Positions 53,488 through 61,988 of a DNA stretch of 64,000 nt are shown here, piece by piece. The stretch covers positions 1 to 64,000 of the forward strand of contig NZ_FWXF01000017.1 of NCBI RefSeq assembly GCF_900176285.1. Direction: 5' to 3'. Positions within the stretch are counted from its first letter, which is position 1. Each line of letters begins with the position of its first letter. The notes under the pieces were generated by a model. The model was not told the DNA's origin, made no database searches, and saw only the letters and a list, made by a program, of their open reading frames with translations. This DNA comes from Desulfacinum hydrothermale DSM 13146 (GTDB taxonomy: Bacteria > Desulfobacterota > Syntrophobacteria > Syntrophobacterales > DSM-9756). The position numbers were made by a program, and so were the translations under genes.

Positions 53488-54702
53488 TCAATCCGCCCTG
53501 GCGGCGCGCCAGGCCGATGCACATTCGGGGGTGGACTTGGGCCCCTTCCCTGAATGCTTTCCCGTCAGCCGGCCGCACCCCTGAGTCATGACCCAGGTCA
53601 AAAAGCCCTTGTAGGTCTGCAGCCCGCGGGGAATCTTGAGAAATTCCTCTCCCAGCGATCGATGGCGATCGAAGATCCTGAAGCATAGGCCGGGAAACCG
53701 GTAGGCCCACAGGGCGAAAATGCGTGCGTAGATGAGATTGTCCCCCAATGCCTCCACGCATCGGCGGCGATACTCCCGGGCCGGCAATCCAGCCAGGGAT
53801 CCCTGGAGGGCGTCGGCGACGGTTTCGGCGGCGATCTGGCCCGAACGGACGGCGTAGGCGATGCCCTCCCCCGAGAAGGCCTCGGCGAATCCGCCGGCGT
53901 CTCCTGCGGCAAGAACGCGTCGGGTCCCCAGGCGGCGGGCGATGCCCGAACAGGGAATGGGACATCCCCGGTAGGCCGGAAGGGAGCGGAGTCCCAAGCG
54001 GCGGGCGAATCGGCGAAAGAGGCCCACCGGCCTTCGAGCGGACCGGGCAAGGCCGCCCACACCCACGGACAGGGAATCCTTCAGGGGAAAGACCCAGCCG
54101 TATCCCCCGGGGCACGCATCGAAGTGGAACTCCAAAAGATCCGGCGCTTCCCCCTGGGCACTGCTGGGATCCCCACCGCATGGTACCTCCCCCACGACCG
54201 TCAGCCAATGGGTTCGGGCCGCCCCGCAACCGTTCAAGCCGCTGCGTGCGCCAAGCCGTCCGCTCGCCCCGTGGGCCAGGATGGCGTAGCGGGCTTGGTA
54301 GGTTCCCGCCCGGGTGTCCACCGTGATCCAGGAGGTCGACTCGCGGCACGCCAGAACCGTTTCGCCCTGCCTGCATTCCGCTCCCGCTTCCAAGGCCTTT
54401 TCCAGGAGCACATGGTCGAAGGCCTGTCTTCGCACCAGAACACAGATGGGCTCAGGGGCCTCCACCCGGATGTCCAACCGTCCGTATCGAGCCCAAACGC
54501 CTGGGATGGTTCTTTGGATGACAGAGGCCGGGAGAGAAAAGTCCAGAGCGGAAAGTCCCTGGATGGAAAAGGCGCCGCCGCAAGGCTTGGGCCGTGGGAA
54601 GATTTCCTTTTCGATGATGAGCGTTCGCAATCCCCTTTGGGCCGCGCGCCGGGCCGCGGAGGCTCCGGCGGGTCCGGCCCCGATGACGATGCAGTCCAGC
54701 AT
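53488..54702 (-). CDS. FAD-dependent geranylgeranyl reductase-family oxidoreductase
   Basis: A 404-residue flavoprotein. VIGAGPAGASAARRAAQRG (about 6-24) binds FAD, PKPCGGAFSIQG is the family's cofactor/substrate segment, GYGWVFPLKDSLSVGVGG follows, and AGDAGGFAEAFSGEGIAYA is the second FAD motif. Members reduce isoprenoid chains of lipids or quinones. The C-terminus ends in a Cys/Arg-containing tail. It runs opposite to kdsC and lptC and interrupts the usual kdsC-lptC order. Confidence 0.85.
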   Translation of the reverse strand: MLDCIVIGAGPAGASAARRAAQRGLRTLIIEKEIFPRPKPCGGAFSIQGLSALDFSLPASVIQRTIPGVWARYGRLDIRVEAPEPICVLVRRQAFDHVLLEKALEAGAECRQGETVLACRESTSWITVDTRAGTYQARYAILAHGASGRLGARSGLNGCGAARTHWLTVVGEVPCGGDPSSAQGEAPDLLEFHFDACPGGYGWVFPLKDSLSVGVGGLARSARRPVGLFRRFARRLGLRSLPAYRGCPIPCSGIARRLGTRRVLAAGDAGGFAEAFSGEGIAYAVRSGQIAAETVADALQGSLAGLPAREYRRRCVEALGDNLIYARIFALWAYRFPGLCFRIFDRHRSLGEEFLKIPRGLQTYKGFLTWVMTQGCGRLTGKHSGKGPKSTPECASAWRAARAD

Positions 54703-54759
54703 GGCGTTCCGATTCGTTCTCCCGTCCTGGGCGCGGCGACGAGAAGCCGCCCCGGTGCG

Positions 54760-55125
54760 TTAGAAGATGATCACTTTGCAGGTGGGGTCGCCGATCCTGT
54801 CCACCAGCACGGGGGCTCCGGAAATCTGGGCGCTCTCGATCAGGTCATCCGGCGAGATGAGCCGCTTGTTCGCACAGGCCTTGCACACGTGGATGGGAGT
54901 CTTCTTGGCCACGAGGATGTCCAGCAGATCCTTCATGTGTTCGCCCGTGGAAGAGCGGATTCCTTCGGCCATGCCCAGCTGAGCCCAGTGGATGGCGTCG
55001 TCGATCAGGAAGATTTCCACCTGATGGCCGGCTTCCACGCTGAGAGCCGCAAACTGGAAGGCCCGCGTGGCCCCGCCCGACCTTTCGAAACCCTTGGAGA
55101 TGACAAAACAGATCTTCTGTGTCAT
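54760..55125 (-). CDS. DsrE-family protein
   Basis: A 121-residue protein with ICFVISKGFERSGGATRAF, EVEIFLIDDAIHWAQLGMAE and PIHVCKACANKRLISPDDLI. The Cys pair in VCKACA fits the sulfur-carrier Cys of DsrE/TusD relatives; ATP-independent sulfur relay is the family theme. It precedes the reductase-like gene on the same strand (58 bases apart). A GATCCCGG/CCGGGATC hairpin stands just upstream (about 55141-55165). Confidence 0.82.
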   Translation of the reverse strand: MTQKICFVISKGFERSGGATRAFQFAALSVEAGHQVEIFLIDDAIHWAQLGMAEGIRSSTGEHMKDLLDILVAKKTPIHVCKACANKRLISPDDLIESAQISGAPVLVDRIGDPTCKVIIF

Positions 55126-55353
55126 GGAGGACTCCTTTCTGATCCCGGTGTTTCCTTCCGGGATCGGGGTTCCGTTGGCGGCGATGGCGCCATCTTTTTG
55201 TTGCCCCTGTGAGGTCCACCATCGTCTGTTTATTTAGATTGGATGCACCGAAAGGAGTCAAGGGTTTCGGGTATCCTTCTTTACACCCGGAAAGAGCGCG
55301 TGTTAGATTCCACACTGAAGCAGGTGGAAATACCACGGAAACAGGAACGACAC

Positions 55354-55920
55354 ATGGTTCAAAGCCGGCCCCCGACCCTGTGGCTCCTGGTGGCGGCCGC
55401 GGCTGTCCTGGCGGGCGTCTTCATCTACGCAGCGGCCCATAAGAGCGGATCGGACGCGCAGAAAGAGCAGCCCGCCCCCGTGGTGCCGGATTCCGAGATG
55501 CGCCTGACCCAGATGGAATACACGGAAGTGCAGGAGGGCCGCCAGGTGTGGCGGCTCAAGGCCCGCGAGGCCAAGTACTTCCAGGAATCCCAAAAGACCC
55601 ATCTGCAGGATGTCCATGTGGAGATCTACCTGGAAGACGGGCGCACCGTGGTCCTGGAGAGCCGGGAAGGCATGTTGTATGCCGGCACCAAGGACATCGA
55701 GCTGTGGGGTCATGTGAAGGCGCAAGTGCCTCAGGGCTACGTGGTGCTGACGGAACGGGCCCGCTATCGGCATGCGGATCGACAGATCGTTTCCGAGACG
55801 CCCGTTCGGGTAGTGGGGCCTCTCGTGCAACTACAAGGATCCCGATGGCGCTACGATGCGCCGGCGCAAAGGGCCTTCGTGGACGGCCGGGTGCGGGCGG
55901 TGGTGAAGGCGGCTCGGTGA
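55354..55920 (+). CDS. lptC: LPS export ABC transporter periplasmic protein LptC
   Basis: A 188-residue bitopic protein. One N-terminal membrane helix (about residues 8-26, LWLLVAAAAVLAGVFIYAA) is followed by a periplasmic beta-jellyroll with EYTEVQEGRQVWRLKAREA, DVHVEIYLEDG and GHVKAQVPQGYVVLTERARY. It bridges LptBFG and LptA. ATG 55354 places the helix correctly; the frame is open upstream to 55243. Confidence 0.85.
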   Translation: MVQSRPPTLWLLVAAAAVLAGVFIYAAAHKSGSDAQKEQPAPVVPDSEMRLTQMEYTEVQEGRQVWRLKAREAKYFQESQKTHLQDVHVEIYLEDGRTVVLESREGMLYAGTKDIELWGHVKAQVPQGYVVLTERARYRHADRQIVSETPVRVVGPLVQLQGSRWRYDAPAQRAFVDGRVRAVVKAAR

Positions 55921-56167
55921 GCAAAGACGGCACCGGCGGGATCCCCGCCACCGGACCGTGGGGGCGGAAAATGGTGACAGGTCGGTGGTAGGAAGGCCGC
56001 GCTCATGGGCGTTCCATCCCCCGCCGCTCCCCTGGGAAGGGGCTACAAAGCCATGGAAGGGACCAAGTTGGCTCTTGTCAGGCGGCCCTCGAGGGGCCTC
56101 ACCGGCCGGGAAGAAGGGGTGACGCCCGGCGTTTGAACCGGAGGCCGGACGCGAAGCTGGAGAAAAG

Positions 56168-56764
56168 ATGACACGCCTTCTCTTGGGAAAAAGCGTATGG
56201 ACCTGGTTGCAGGCGTTGGGCCGCGTCCGTGGAACCGGCGGCTGGTGCGGGCTTATCGTATTGTGCTGGGTGCTGGCCGTTTCAGCCAACGCTTACGGTG
56301 CGGATCCGGGCCCCGGGGCCACGGTCGGTCAAGAGCCCATCCACATTGCCAGCGATCGCATGGTGGCCGATCAGAAGGAGCGGACCGTCGTCTTTGAAGG
56401 GCACGTGACGGTGCGCCAGGGGGATATGACCATCACGGGTCAGAAGATGACCGTCTATGGCACCGAGGGCGGGAACGGATCCGACCAGGCCATGATGGAT
56501 AAGATCCAACGCATCGTGGTGGTGGGGGACGTGAGGATCTCGCAGCAAGGACGGGTGGCCACAGCGGACAGGGCCGTGCTCTACAATCGCGAGCAAAAGG
56601 TGGTGCTCTTGGGGCAGCCCATGCTGATCCAGGGCAAAGATCGGGTGAAGGGCAAGCAGATCACCTTGTATCTTCGCGATCAGCGAAGCGTGGTGGAGGG
56701 CGGTGCCGACGCACCGGTACAGGCCGTCTTTCATCCCAAGAAAGGTTCGGGACAACCCCAATGA
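56168..56764 (+). CDS. lptA: LPS transport periplasmic protein LptA
   Basis: A 198-residue OstA-domain protein. An N-terminal signal (ending about residue 44, SANAYG) is followed by IHIASDRMVADQKERTVVF, GHVTVRQGDMTITGQKMTVY and EQKVVLLGQPMLIQGKDRV, the beta-jellyroll pattern that carries LPS across the periplasm. Its stop overlaps the lptB start (ATGA). Confidence 0.86.
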   Translation: MTRLLLGKSVWTWLQALGRVRGTGGWCGLIVLCWVLAVSANAYGADPGPGATVGQEPIHIASDRMVADQKERTVVFEGHVTVRQGDMTITGQKMTVYGTEGGNGSDQAMMDKIQRIVVVGDVRISQQGRVATADRAVLYNREQKVVLLGQPMLIQGKDRVKGKQITLYLRDQRSVVEGGADAPVQAVFHPKKGSGQPQ

Positions 56765-57495
56765 CGTCCGCTGGAAAGTGTCTTCGCACGGAAAACCTGG
56801 TCAAGCGCTACGGCGGCCGCACGGTGGTGGATCGAGTGAGCCTGGAAGTGCGCCAGGGTCAGGTGGTGGGGTTGCTGGGCCCCAACGGTGCGGGAAAGTC
56901 CACCACGTTCTACAGCGTGATCGGGATCATCCGACCCGACGAAGGGTCCGTGTGGCTGGACGAAGAAAACATCGTGGACGCCCCCATGTACCTGCGGGCT
57001 CGCATGGGGATCACCTACCTGCCCCAGGAACCGTCCATCTTTCGCAAGTTGACCGTGGAGCAGAACATCCTGGCGATCCTGGAAACCCTCAAGATCGGCC
57101 GCCAGGAACAAAAGTCACGACTGAAGGAAGTTTTGGAGGATCTCAACATTGCGCATCTGGCCAAGAACCGGGCGGACCGGCTCTCCGGTGGGGAGCGACG
57201 GCGTTTGGAAATCAGCCGCGCCCTGGTGATTCAACCCAGCTTTATGCTGCTGGATGAGCCCTTTGCGGGGATCGACCCCATCGCGGTGGCTGAGATCCAG
57301 GGACTCATCGCTTCGCTGAGGGACCGGGGCATCGGAGTGCTCATCTCCGACCACAACGTCCGGGAGACCCTCAAGGTGTGCGACCGAGCTTACATCATGC
57401 ACGAAGGGCGCATCCTGGAAGAGGGATCGCCCGATCTTATCGCCCGAAGCGAGCTTGCCCGACGCACTTATCTTGGGCAGGAATTCAGTCTTTAG
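56761..57495 (+). CDS. lptB: LPS export ABC transporter ATPase LptB
   Basis: A 244-residue ATPase. Walker A is GPNGAGKSTTFYSVIG, MGITYLPQEPSIFRKLTVEQ is the LptB-type Q-loop, the signature is LSGGERRRLEISRAL, Walker B is FMLLDEPFAGIDPI, and the switch His is in LISDHNVRE. It works with LptFG (not in the window). Overlaps lptA and precedes rpoN by 15 bases, as in many proteobacteria. Confidence 0.95.
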   Translation: MTSAGKCLRTENLVKRYGGRTVVDRVSLEVRQGQVVGLLGPNGAGKSTTFYSVIGIIRPDEGSVWLDEENIVDAPMYLRARMGITYLPQEPSIFRKLTVEQNILAILETLKIGRQEQKSRLKEVLEDLNIAHLAKNRADRLSGGERRRLEISRALVIQPSFMLLDEPFAGIDPIAVAEIQGLIASLRDRGIGVLISDHNVRETLKVCDRAYIMHEGRILEEGSPDLIARSELARRTYLGQEFSL

Positions 57496-57510
57496 GGGCG
57501 GGACCGAGCC

Positions 57511-58953
57511 ATGGCATTGGAACTCAAGCAACACATGAAGCTGTCTCAGCAACTGATCATCACACCTCAGTTGCAACAGGCCATCAAACTTTTGCAGCTT
57601 TCCCGGCTGGAACTGCTGGAAACCATCCAGCAGGAGCTGGAAACCAACCCGGTGCTGGAAGAGACGGTGGACCAGGTGGGCAACAAGGAAGAGGTGGAGC
57701 CGGAGACGCCCCCCGTGGAAGAGCGCTACGAGGAGGTGGAGATCACCGAGAAGGTCCGGGACGACTTCGACTGGGAAAGCTTTCTGGAAGACTACAGCAC
57801 CTATTCGCCCATGCCCATGGAAAGGGACCCCAACCAGGAACAGCCCTCCTTTGAGCAGCGCTTGACCCGGCGCCCCTCTCTGGAAGACCACCTCATGTGG
57901 CAGTTGTGCCTGTCGGAGTTCACCGAAGAGGAAAAAGAGATCGCCACCATGATCATCGGCAACCTGAATGCCGATGGATACCTGGTGAGCTCCACGGCGG
58001 AGATCTCCCAGCTGTGCGGTGCCTCCGTGGAAGAGGTGGAACGGGTCTTGGGCAAGGTGCAGGCCTTCGATCCGCCGGGCGTGGCCGCCCGTGATCTGCG
58101 CGAATGCCTACTGATCCAGGCCAAGAGTCTGGACGTGCCCAACGGGCTGGTGGTGACCATCATCGACAAGTATCTGCACTACCTGGAAAAGAAGAATTAC
58201 CAGGGCCTGGTCAAGGCGCTTCGCAGGCCCAAGGGCGATGTGCAGGCGGCCGTGGAGGTGATCCTGAGCCTGGATCCCAAGCCGGGCCGGGCCTTCAGCG
58301 AAGAGGAGGCCCAGTATGTGAGCCCGGATATCTACGTGGTGAAGGTGGACGACCAGTTCATGGTGGTGTTGAACGAGGACGGCATGCCCAAGCTGCGGGT
58401 CAATCCCTACTACCGGGAGGCCTTGCGGAGCGGTTCCGCCGTCTCCGAGGAAGCCAAGGACTACATCCAGGGCAAGCTGCGTTCGGCGGCCTGGCTCATC
58501 AAGAGCATCCACCAGCGCCAGCGGACCCTCCACAAGGTGGCCCAGAGCATTGTCAATTTCCAGCGGGAGTTTCTGGAAAAGGGCATTGCGTACCTGAAGC
58601 CCATGGTCCTGCGGGACGTGGCCGAGGATGTGGGCATGCACGAATCCACCATCAGCCGCGTCACCACCAACAAGTATATGCATACCCCCCAGGGTATTTT
58701 TGAGTTGAAATATTTCTTTAATAGTTCCATAAACAGTGTTGTGGGGGAGGCTGTCGCTTCCGAGAGTGTCAAGGAACGCATCCGCCAACTCATCAAAGAG
58801 GAGGATCCGGCCAAGCCCTACAGTGACAAGGATCTTGTCGATCTTCTCAAGAAAGAAAACATAAAGATCGCGCGCCGGACGGTGGCCAAATATCGGGAGA
58901 TGATGGGCATACTGCCGTCCCACAAGAGAAAACAGGTACTCTGGGGTTCCTGA
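57511..58953 (+). CDS. rpoN: RNA polymerase sigma-54 factor
   Basis: A 480-residue sigma-54. Region I has QHMKLSQQLIITPQLQQAIK (Gln-rich activator-interacting). The acidic region II is short. The core-binding domain has NLNADGYLV and RDLRECLLIQAKSL. The HTH contains MHESTISRVTTNKYMHTP, and the C-terminal RpoN box is ARRTVAKYREMMGI. It directs transcription that needs AAA+ enhancer-binding proteins. It is followed by hpf and ptsN, the standard neighbours. Confidence 0.96.
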   Translation: MALELKQHMKLSQQLIITPQLQQAIKLLQLSRLELLETIQQELETNPVLEETVDQVGNKEEVEPETPPVEERYEEVEITEKVRDDFDWESFLEDYSTYSPMPMERDPNQEQPSFEQRLTRRPSLEDHLMWQLCLSEFTEEEKEIATMIIGNLNADGYLVSSTAEISQLCGASVEEVERVLGKVQAFDPPGVAARDLRECLLIQAKSLDVPNGLVVTIIDKYLHYLEKKNYQGLVKALRRPKGDVQAAVEVILSLDPKPGRAFSEEEAQYVSPDIYVVKVDDQFMVVLNEDGMPKLRVNPYYREALRSGSAVSEEAKDYIQGKLRSAAWLIKSIHQRQRTLHKVAQSIVNFQREFLEKGIAYLKPMVLRDVAEDVGMHESTISRVTTNKYMHTPQGIFELKYFFNSSINSVVGEAVASESVKERIRQLIKEEDPAKPYSDKDLVDLLKKENIKIARRTVAKYREMMGILPSHKRKQVLWGS

Positions 58954-58999
58954 TACCAGAGGGAATCCACTGATTTTTCAGACGATAAGGAGCCTGATT

Positions 59000-59539
59000 A
59001 TGCAGATCAACGTGACTTTCCGCCATACCGAATCTTCCGATGCGGTCAAAAGATACGCCGAGGATAAAGTTTCCAGACTTAAGAAGTATATGGATGAACC
59101 CATTGAAGCCAATATCGTATTGCAGGTGGAGAAATTCCGTCATATTGCGGAAGTCAGCGTGGATTCCAACGGCATGCGGGTGAACGCCACGGAAGAAACA
59201 CATGATATGTATTCGGCCATCGATATGGTCATGGATAAGCTGGAAGCCCAGATCAAGAAACAGAAAGAAAAACAGAGAAACCGGAAACCTTCCAACTCGG
59301 AAAGAAGTCAGCAGTTGATGATGAACATCCTGGAGTGGTCGGCGGAGCCGTCCGCCGAGCCTCGTGTGGTGACCAGCCGCCAGATCTTTGCCAAGCCCAT
59401 GGATGTGGACGAGGCGGTGATGCAGCTCAACCTGTCCAACGGGGACTTTCTCGTCTTCACCAACCGTGCAACGGAGGCGGTCAACGTGTTATACCGGCGA
59501 AAGGATGGCAATTACGGGTTGATCGAGCCGGTTCAATAG
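59000..59539 (+). CDS. hpf: Ribosome hibernation-promoting factor (long form)
   Basis: A 179-residue protein. The N-terminal S30AE domain (residues 1-100) has MQINVTFRHTESSDAVKRYA and HIAEVSVDSNGMRVNATEE. A basic linker (QKEKQRNRKPSNSER) is followed by the C-terminal dimerisation domain of long HPF with FAKPMDVDEAVMQLNLS and FLVFTNRATEAVNVLYRRKD. It dimerises and stores 70S ribosomes as 100S particles. Confidence 0.95.
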   Translation: MQINVTFRHTESSDAVKRYAEDKVSRLKKYMDEPIEANIVLQVEKFRHIAEVSVDSNGMRVNATEETHDMYSAIDMVMDKLEAQIKKQKEKQRNRKPSNSERSQQLMMNILEWSAEPSAEPRVVTSRQIFAKPMDVDEAVMQLNLSNGDFLVFTNRATEAVNVLYRRKDGNYGLIEPVQ

Positions 59540-59595
59540 GCCATGTTCGGTGTGGCAAGGCGGATTCGAGGGGTGAGGAGGACCTGAAAGGATTG

Positions 59596-60057
59596 ATGAA
59601 GATCTTGGACATACTACCGAAAGAGGCGATCATTCCGGAGCTGGGAGCGACGACGAAACGCCAAGTCTTGGAAGAGCTGACCGACGCCCTGCTGAAGTGC
59701 AAGCCCCATCTGGATCGACATCGGCTGTTGGAGGTCCTTCTGGAAAGGGAGCGCTTGGGGAGCACGGGGATCGGCGACGGCATCGCCATCCCCCACGGCA
59801 AGATCGAGGACCTGGATCAATTGATCTTGTCCTTTGGGCGATCCAGCGCCGGGATCGATTTCGAGTCCATGGACGGCAAGCCGGCTCATATCTTCTTTTT
59901 GCTGGTGGCGCCGGAAAATTGCGCGGGCATTCACCTGCGGGCCCTGGCCAAGATCGCCCGGTTGCTCAATAACAGCGGGGTCCGTAAACGGCTTCAAACG
60001 GCGGCTTCCCGCGACGAGATCTACGCCATCATCCGACAGGAAGACGACGCCTTCTGA
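59596..60057 (+). CDS. ptsN: PTS-Ntr EIIA component PtsN
   Basis: A 153-residue EIIA(Ntr) protein. LGSTGIGDGIAIPHGKIED contains the phosphorylatable His, with HIFFLLVAPENCAGIHL and the KIARLLNN helix downstream. It is regulatory rather than transporting. ATG 59596 follows GAAAGGA; longer frames lie in hpf. A terminator (60084-60121) separates it from rapZ. Confidence 0.94.
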   Translation: MKILDILPKEAIIPELGATTKRQVLEELTDALLKCKPHLDRHRLLEVLLERERLGSTGIGDGIAIPHGKIEDLDQLILSFGRSSAGIDFESMDGKPAHIFFLLVAPENCAGIHLRALAKIARLLNNSGVRKRLQTAASRDEIYAIIRQEDDAF

Positions 60058-60083
60058 CCGGTGCAGGACGCATTGCGGATCGT

Positions 60084-60121
60084 AAGGGGAGCTTGGGGGG
60101 GTGCCCCGGCTCCCCTTTTTG
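60084..60121 (+). terminator. Rho-independent terminator between ptsN and rapZ
   Basis: AAGGGGAGC and GCTCCCCTT pair (60084-60092 with 60109-60117), with an inner G-run/C-run hairpin, and are followed by five T residues. It would stop much of the lpt-rpoN transcript before rapZ. Confidence 0.7.
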
Positions 60122-60138
60122 ATGCGGGGGGAGACACC

Positions 60139-61014
60139 ATGGGCAAAAACCGGATTCACCTGGTGATCGTGACCGGCCTTTCGGGATCGGGCAAGAGTAC
60201 GGCCATCAAGGCCTTCGAGGATATCGGCTACTTTTGTATCGACAACCTGCCCGCGCCCTTGTTGCCCCATTTTCTGGCCCTGTGTGAAGAGGACAGGCCG
60301 GAACTGACCCGCGTGGCTCTGGGGATCGACATCCGGGGTCGGAGTTTCCTGCCGGATACGGAGCGGTTCTTCGAGACGTTGGAGGAATCGGGGTACCGCC
60401 CGGAGGTGCTCTTTTTCGAAGCAGCGACGGAAGTGCTTCAGCGCCGCTACAGCCAGACCCGGCGCCTGCATCCCATGGCCGACCAGGCCCAGCGGCTGGT
60501 GGCGGCCATCGAGCGGGAGCGCCGGGAGCTGCAGGGGCTTCGAGCGCGCGCCACCCGCATTGTGGACACCAGCGATTTTTCCGTCCATCAGCTCAAAGCC
60601 CTCATCACCCGTACCTACTCCCTGGTGAGTGAACGGGAACGGCTGAGCGTGCAGATCCTGTCCTTCGGCTTCAAATATGGGCTTCCCTTCGAGGCGGACC
60701 TGGTGATGGATGTGCGCTTCCTGCCCAATCCCTACTTTGTGGAAGAGCTGCGCTCCCTGGACGGCTGTTCGGCTCCGGTCCGGGACTGGGTGTTGGCCCG
60801 GCCCCAGGCGGTGGAGTTCGTGGACGACTACACCCGGCTCCTGGAAAAGCTGCTGCCGCAATACATCCGGGAAGGCAAACGCTACCTCACCCTCGCCGTG
60901 GGCTGCACCGGCGGCAAGCACCGGTCGGTGGTGATTGCCGAACGGATGGCTGACAAGCTGCGCTCCGCTGGTTATCATACTGTGTTGTCGCATCGCGATA
61001 TTTACCTGGATTGA
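60139..61014 (+). CDS. rapZ: RNase adapter/nucleotide-binding protein RapZ
   Basis: A 291-residue P-loop protein. VTGLSGSGKSTAIKAFEDIG is Walker A, and GYFCIDNLPAPLLPHFL, EVLQRRYSQTRRLHPM, FGFKYGLPFEADLVMDVRFL and CTGGKHRSVVIAERMADKL are the RapZ/YvcJ signatures. In E. coli it steers the small RNA control of glmS; the role here is not known. ATG 60139 has GGGGGGAG upstream; the GTG at 60061 is in the terminator. Confidence 0.93.
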   Translation: MGKNRIHLVIVTGLSGSGKSTAIKAFEDIGYFCIDNLPAPLLPHFLALCEEDRPELTRVALGIDIRGRSFLPDTERFFETLEESGYRPEVLFFEAATEVLQRRYSQTRRLHPMADQAQRLVAAIERERRELQGLRARATRIVDTSDFSVHQLKALITRTYSLVSERERLSVQILSFGFKYGLPFEADLVMDVRFLPNPYFVEELRSLDGCSAPVRDWVLARPQAVEFVDDYTRLLEKLLPQYIREGKRYLTLAVGCTGGKHRSVVIAERMADKLRSAGYHTVLSHRDIYLD

Positions 61015-61048
61015 AAGAAACACTGTGTCATCCCTTGTGAAGGGTCGG

Positions 61049-61513
61049 ATGGAAACGCCTTTGGACAATACCAAGATCGGCCTGGTGGTGGCGTGCCATT
61101 GCCACGTGGGCCAGGAAATGGTCCGGGCTCTGGAGCTCATCCTGGGTCCCCAGGAAGGGGTGGACGCCGTGTCCATGAACCCGGACATGCCCCTGGAGAC
61201 CCTGGTTCAGCAATTGAGCGAGGCGGTTGGCCGAGTGGACCAGGGGCGGGGGGTGATCGTGGCCACCGATCTTTTCGGCGGCACTCCGACCAACGTGGCC
61301 TTGGCCTTGGCGGGCCGCCACGTGGAAGTGGTGAGCGGCGTGAATCTGCCCATGCTCATCAAGTTCGCCGAATGCCGGGTGGCCCTGCCTCTCTCCGACG
61401 CGGCCAGAGCCATGAGGGACTACGGTCGTCGTCACATCTCGGTGGCGGGAGAGATCTTGTCGGTCGGGTCGGATGAGGGGAGCCATGAAGGATCTTCCTC
61501 CCATCCAGATTAG
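61049..61513 (+). CDS. PTS mannose-family EIIA domain protein
   Basis: A 154-residue EIIA(Man)-type protein. GLVVACHCHVGQEMVRALE carries the phosphorylatable His (aligned to the H of the VTHG motif), and TDLFGGTPTNVALAL and the segment VEVVSGVNLPMLIKF are typical. No EIIB, C or D genes are adjacent, so it is probably a signalling component of a PTS with ptsN. Its 3' end overlaps rimI. Confidence 0.9.
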   Translation: METPLDNTKIGLVVACHCHVGQEMVRALELILGPQEGVDAVSMNPDMPLETLVQQLSEAVGRVDQGRGVIVATDLFGGTPTNVALALAGRHVEVVSGVNLPMLIKFAECRVALPLSDAARAMRDYGRRHISVAGEILSVGSDEGSHEGSSSHPD

Positions 61514-61988
61514 TCCCATGAGGAAGGAAGACCTTCCGGGAATCATGGAGATCGAGCGGGCCAGTCACCTGGATCCATGGGGGGAGGCCTTTTTTCTGGA
61601 GGAGATGGAGCGGCCCCAGTCGCGGGTCCTGGTGGCCCGCAACGACGCGAAGCCACGCCAAGTGATGGGCTACATCTGTTTTTGGCTGGTGGCCGACGAG
61701 ATCCAGATCTTCAATGTGGCCGTCCATCCCGCCTGCCGGCGGCGGGGTCTGGGGCGCCGCCTGCTGCTGGAGGCCCTGAAGACAGCGTGCCGGGCTCAGG
61801 CCCGCACCGCTCTGCTGGAGGTTCGAAAGAGCAACCAGGCGGCTCAACGCCTTTACATCCGCCTGGGTTTTCGGCCCACGGGCGTGCGTCCCGACTACTA
61901 CCAAGGCGTTCGGGAACCGGCCGTGCTGATGGAGTTGGAAATGGACCGCCCGTGGCGTACCCGGTGGCTGGCGGAGGAAAGATGGTGA
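61485..61988 (+). CDS. rimI: Ribosomal-protein-alanine N-acetyltransferase-like GNAT
   Basis: A 167-residue GNAT acetyltransferase. The acetyl-CoA-binding motif is VHPACRRRGLGRRLLLEALK (R-R-x-G-x-G/A), preceded by IQIFNVAV, followed by ALLEVRKSNQAAQRLYIRLGF and TGVRPDYYQG, the RimI signature. It acetylates N-termini such as that of ribosomal S18 in E. coli. ATG 61485 has AGGGGAG before it; 61473 is the alternative. Confidence 0.88.
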   Translation: MKDLPPIQISPMRKEDLPGIMEIERASHLDPWGEAFFLEEMERPQSRVLVARNDAKPRQVMGYICFWLVADEIQIFNVAVHPACRRRGLGRRLLLEALKTACRAQARTALLEVRKSNQAAQRLYIRLGFRPTGVRPDYYQGVREPAVLMELEMDRPWRTRWLAEERW

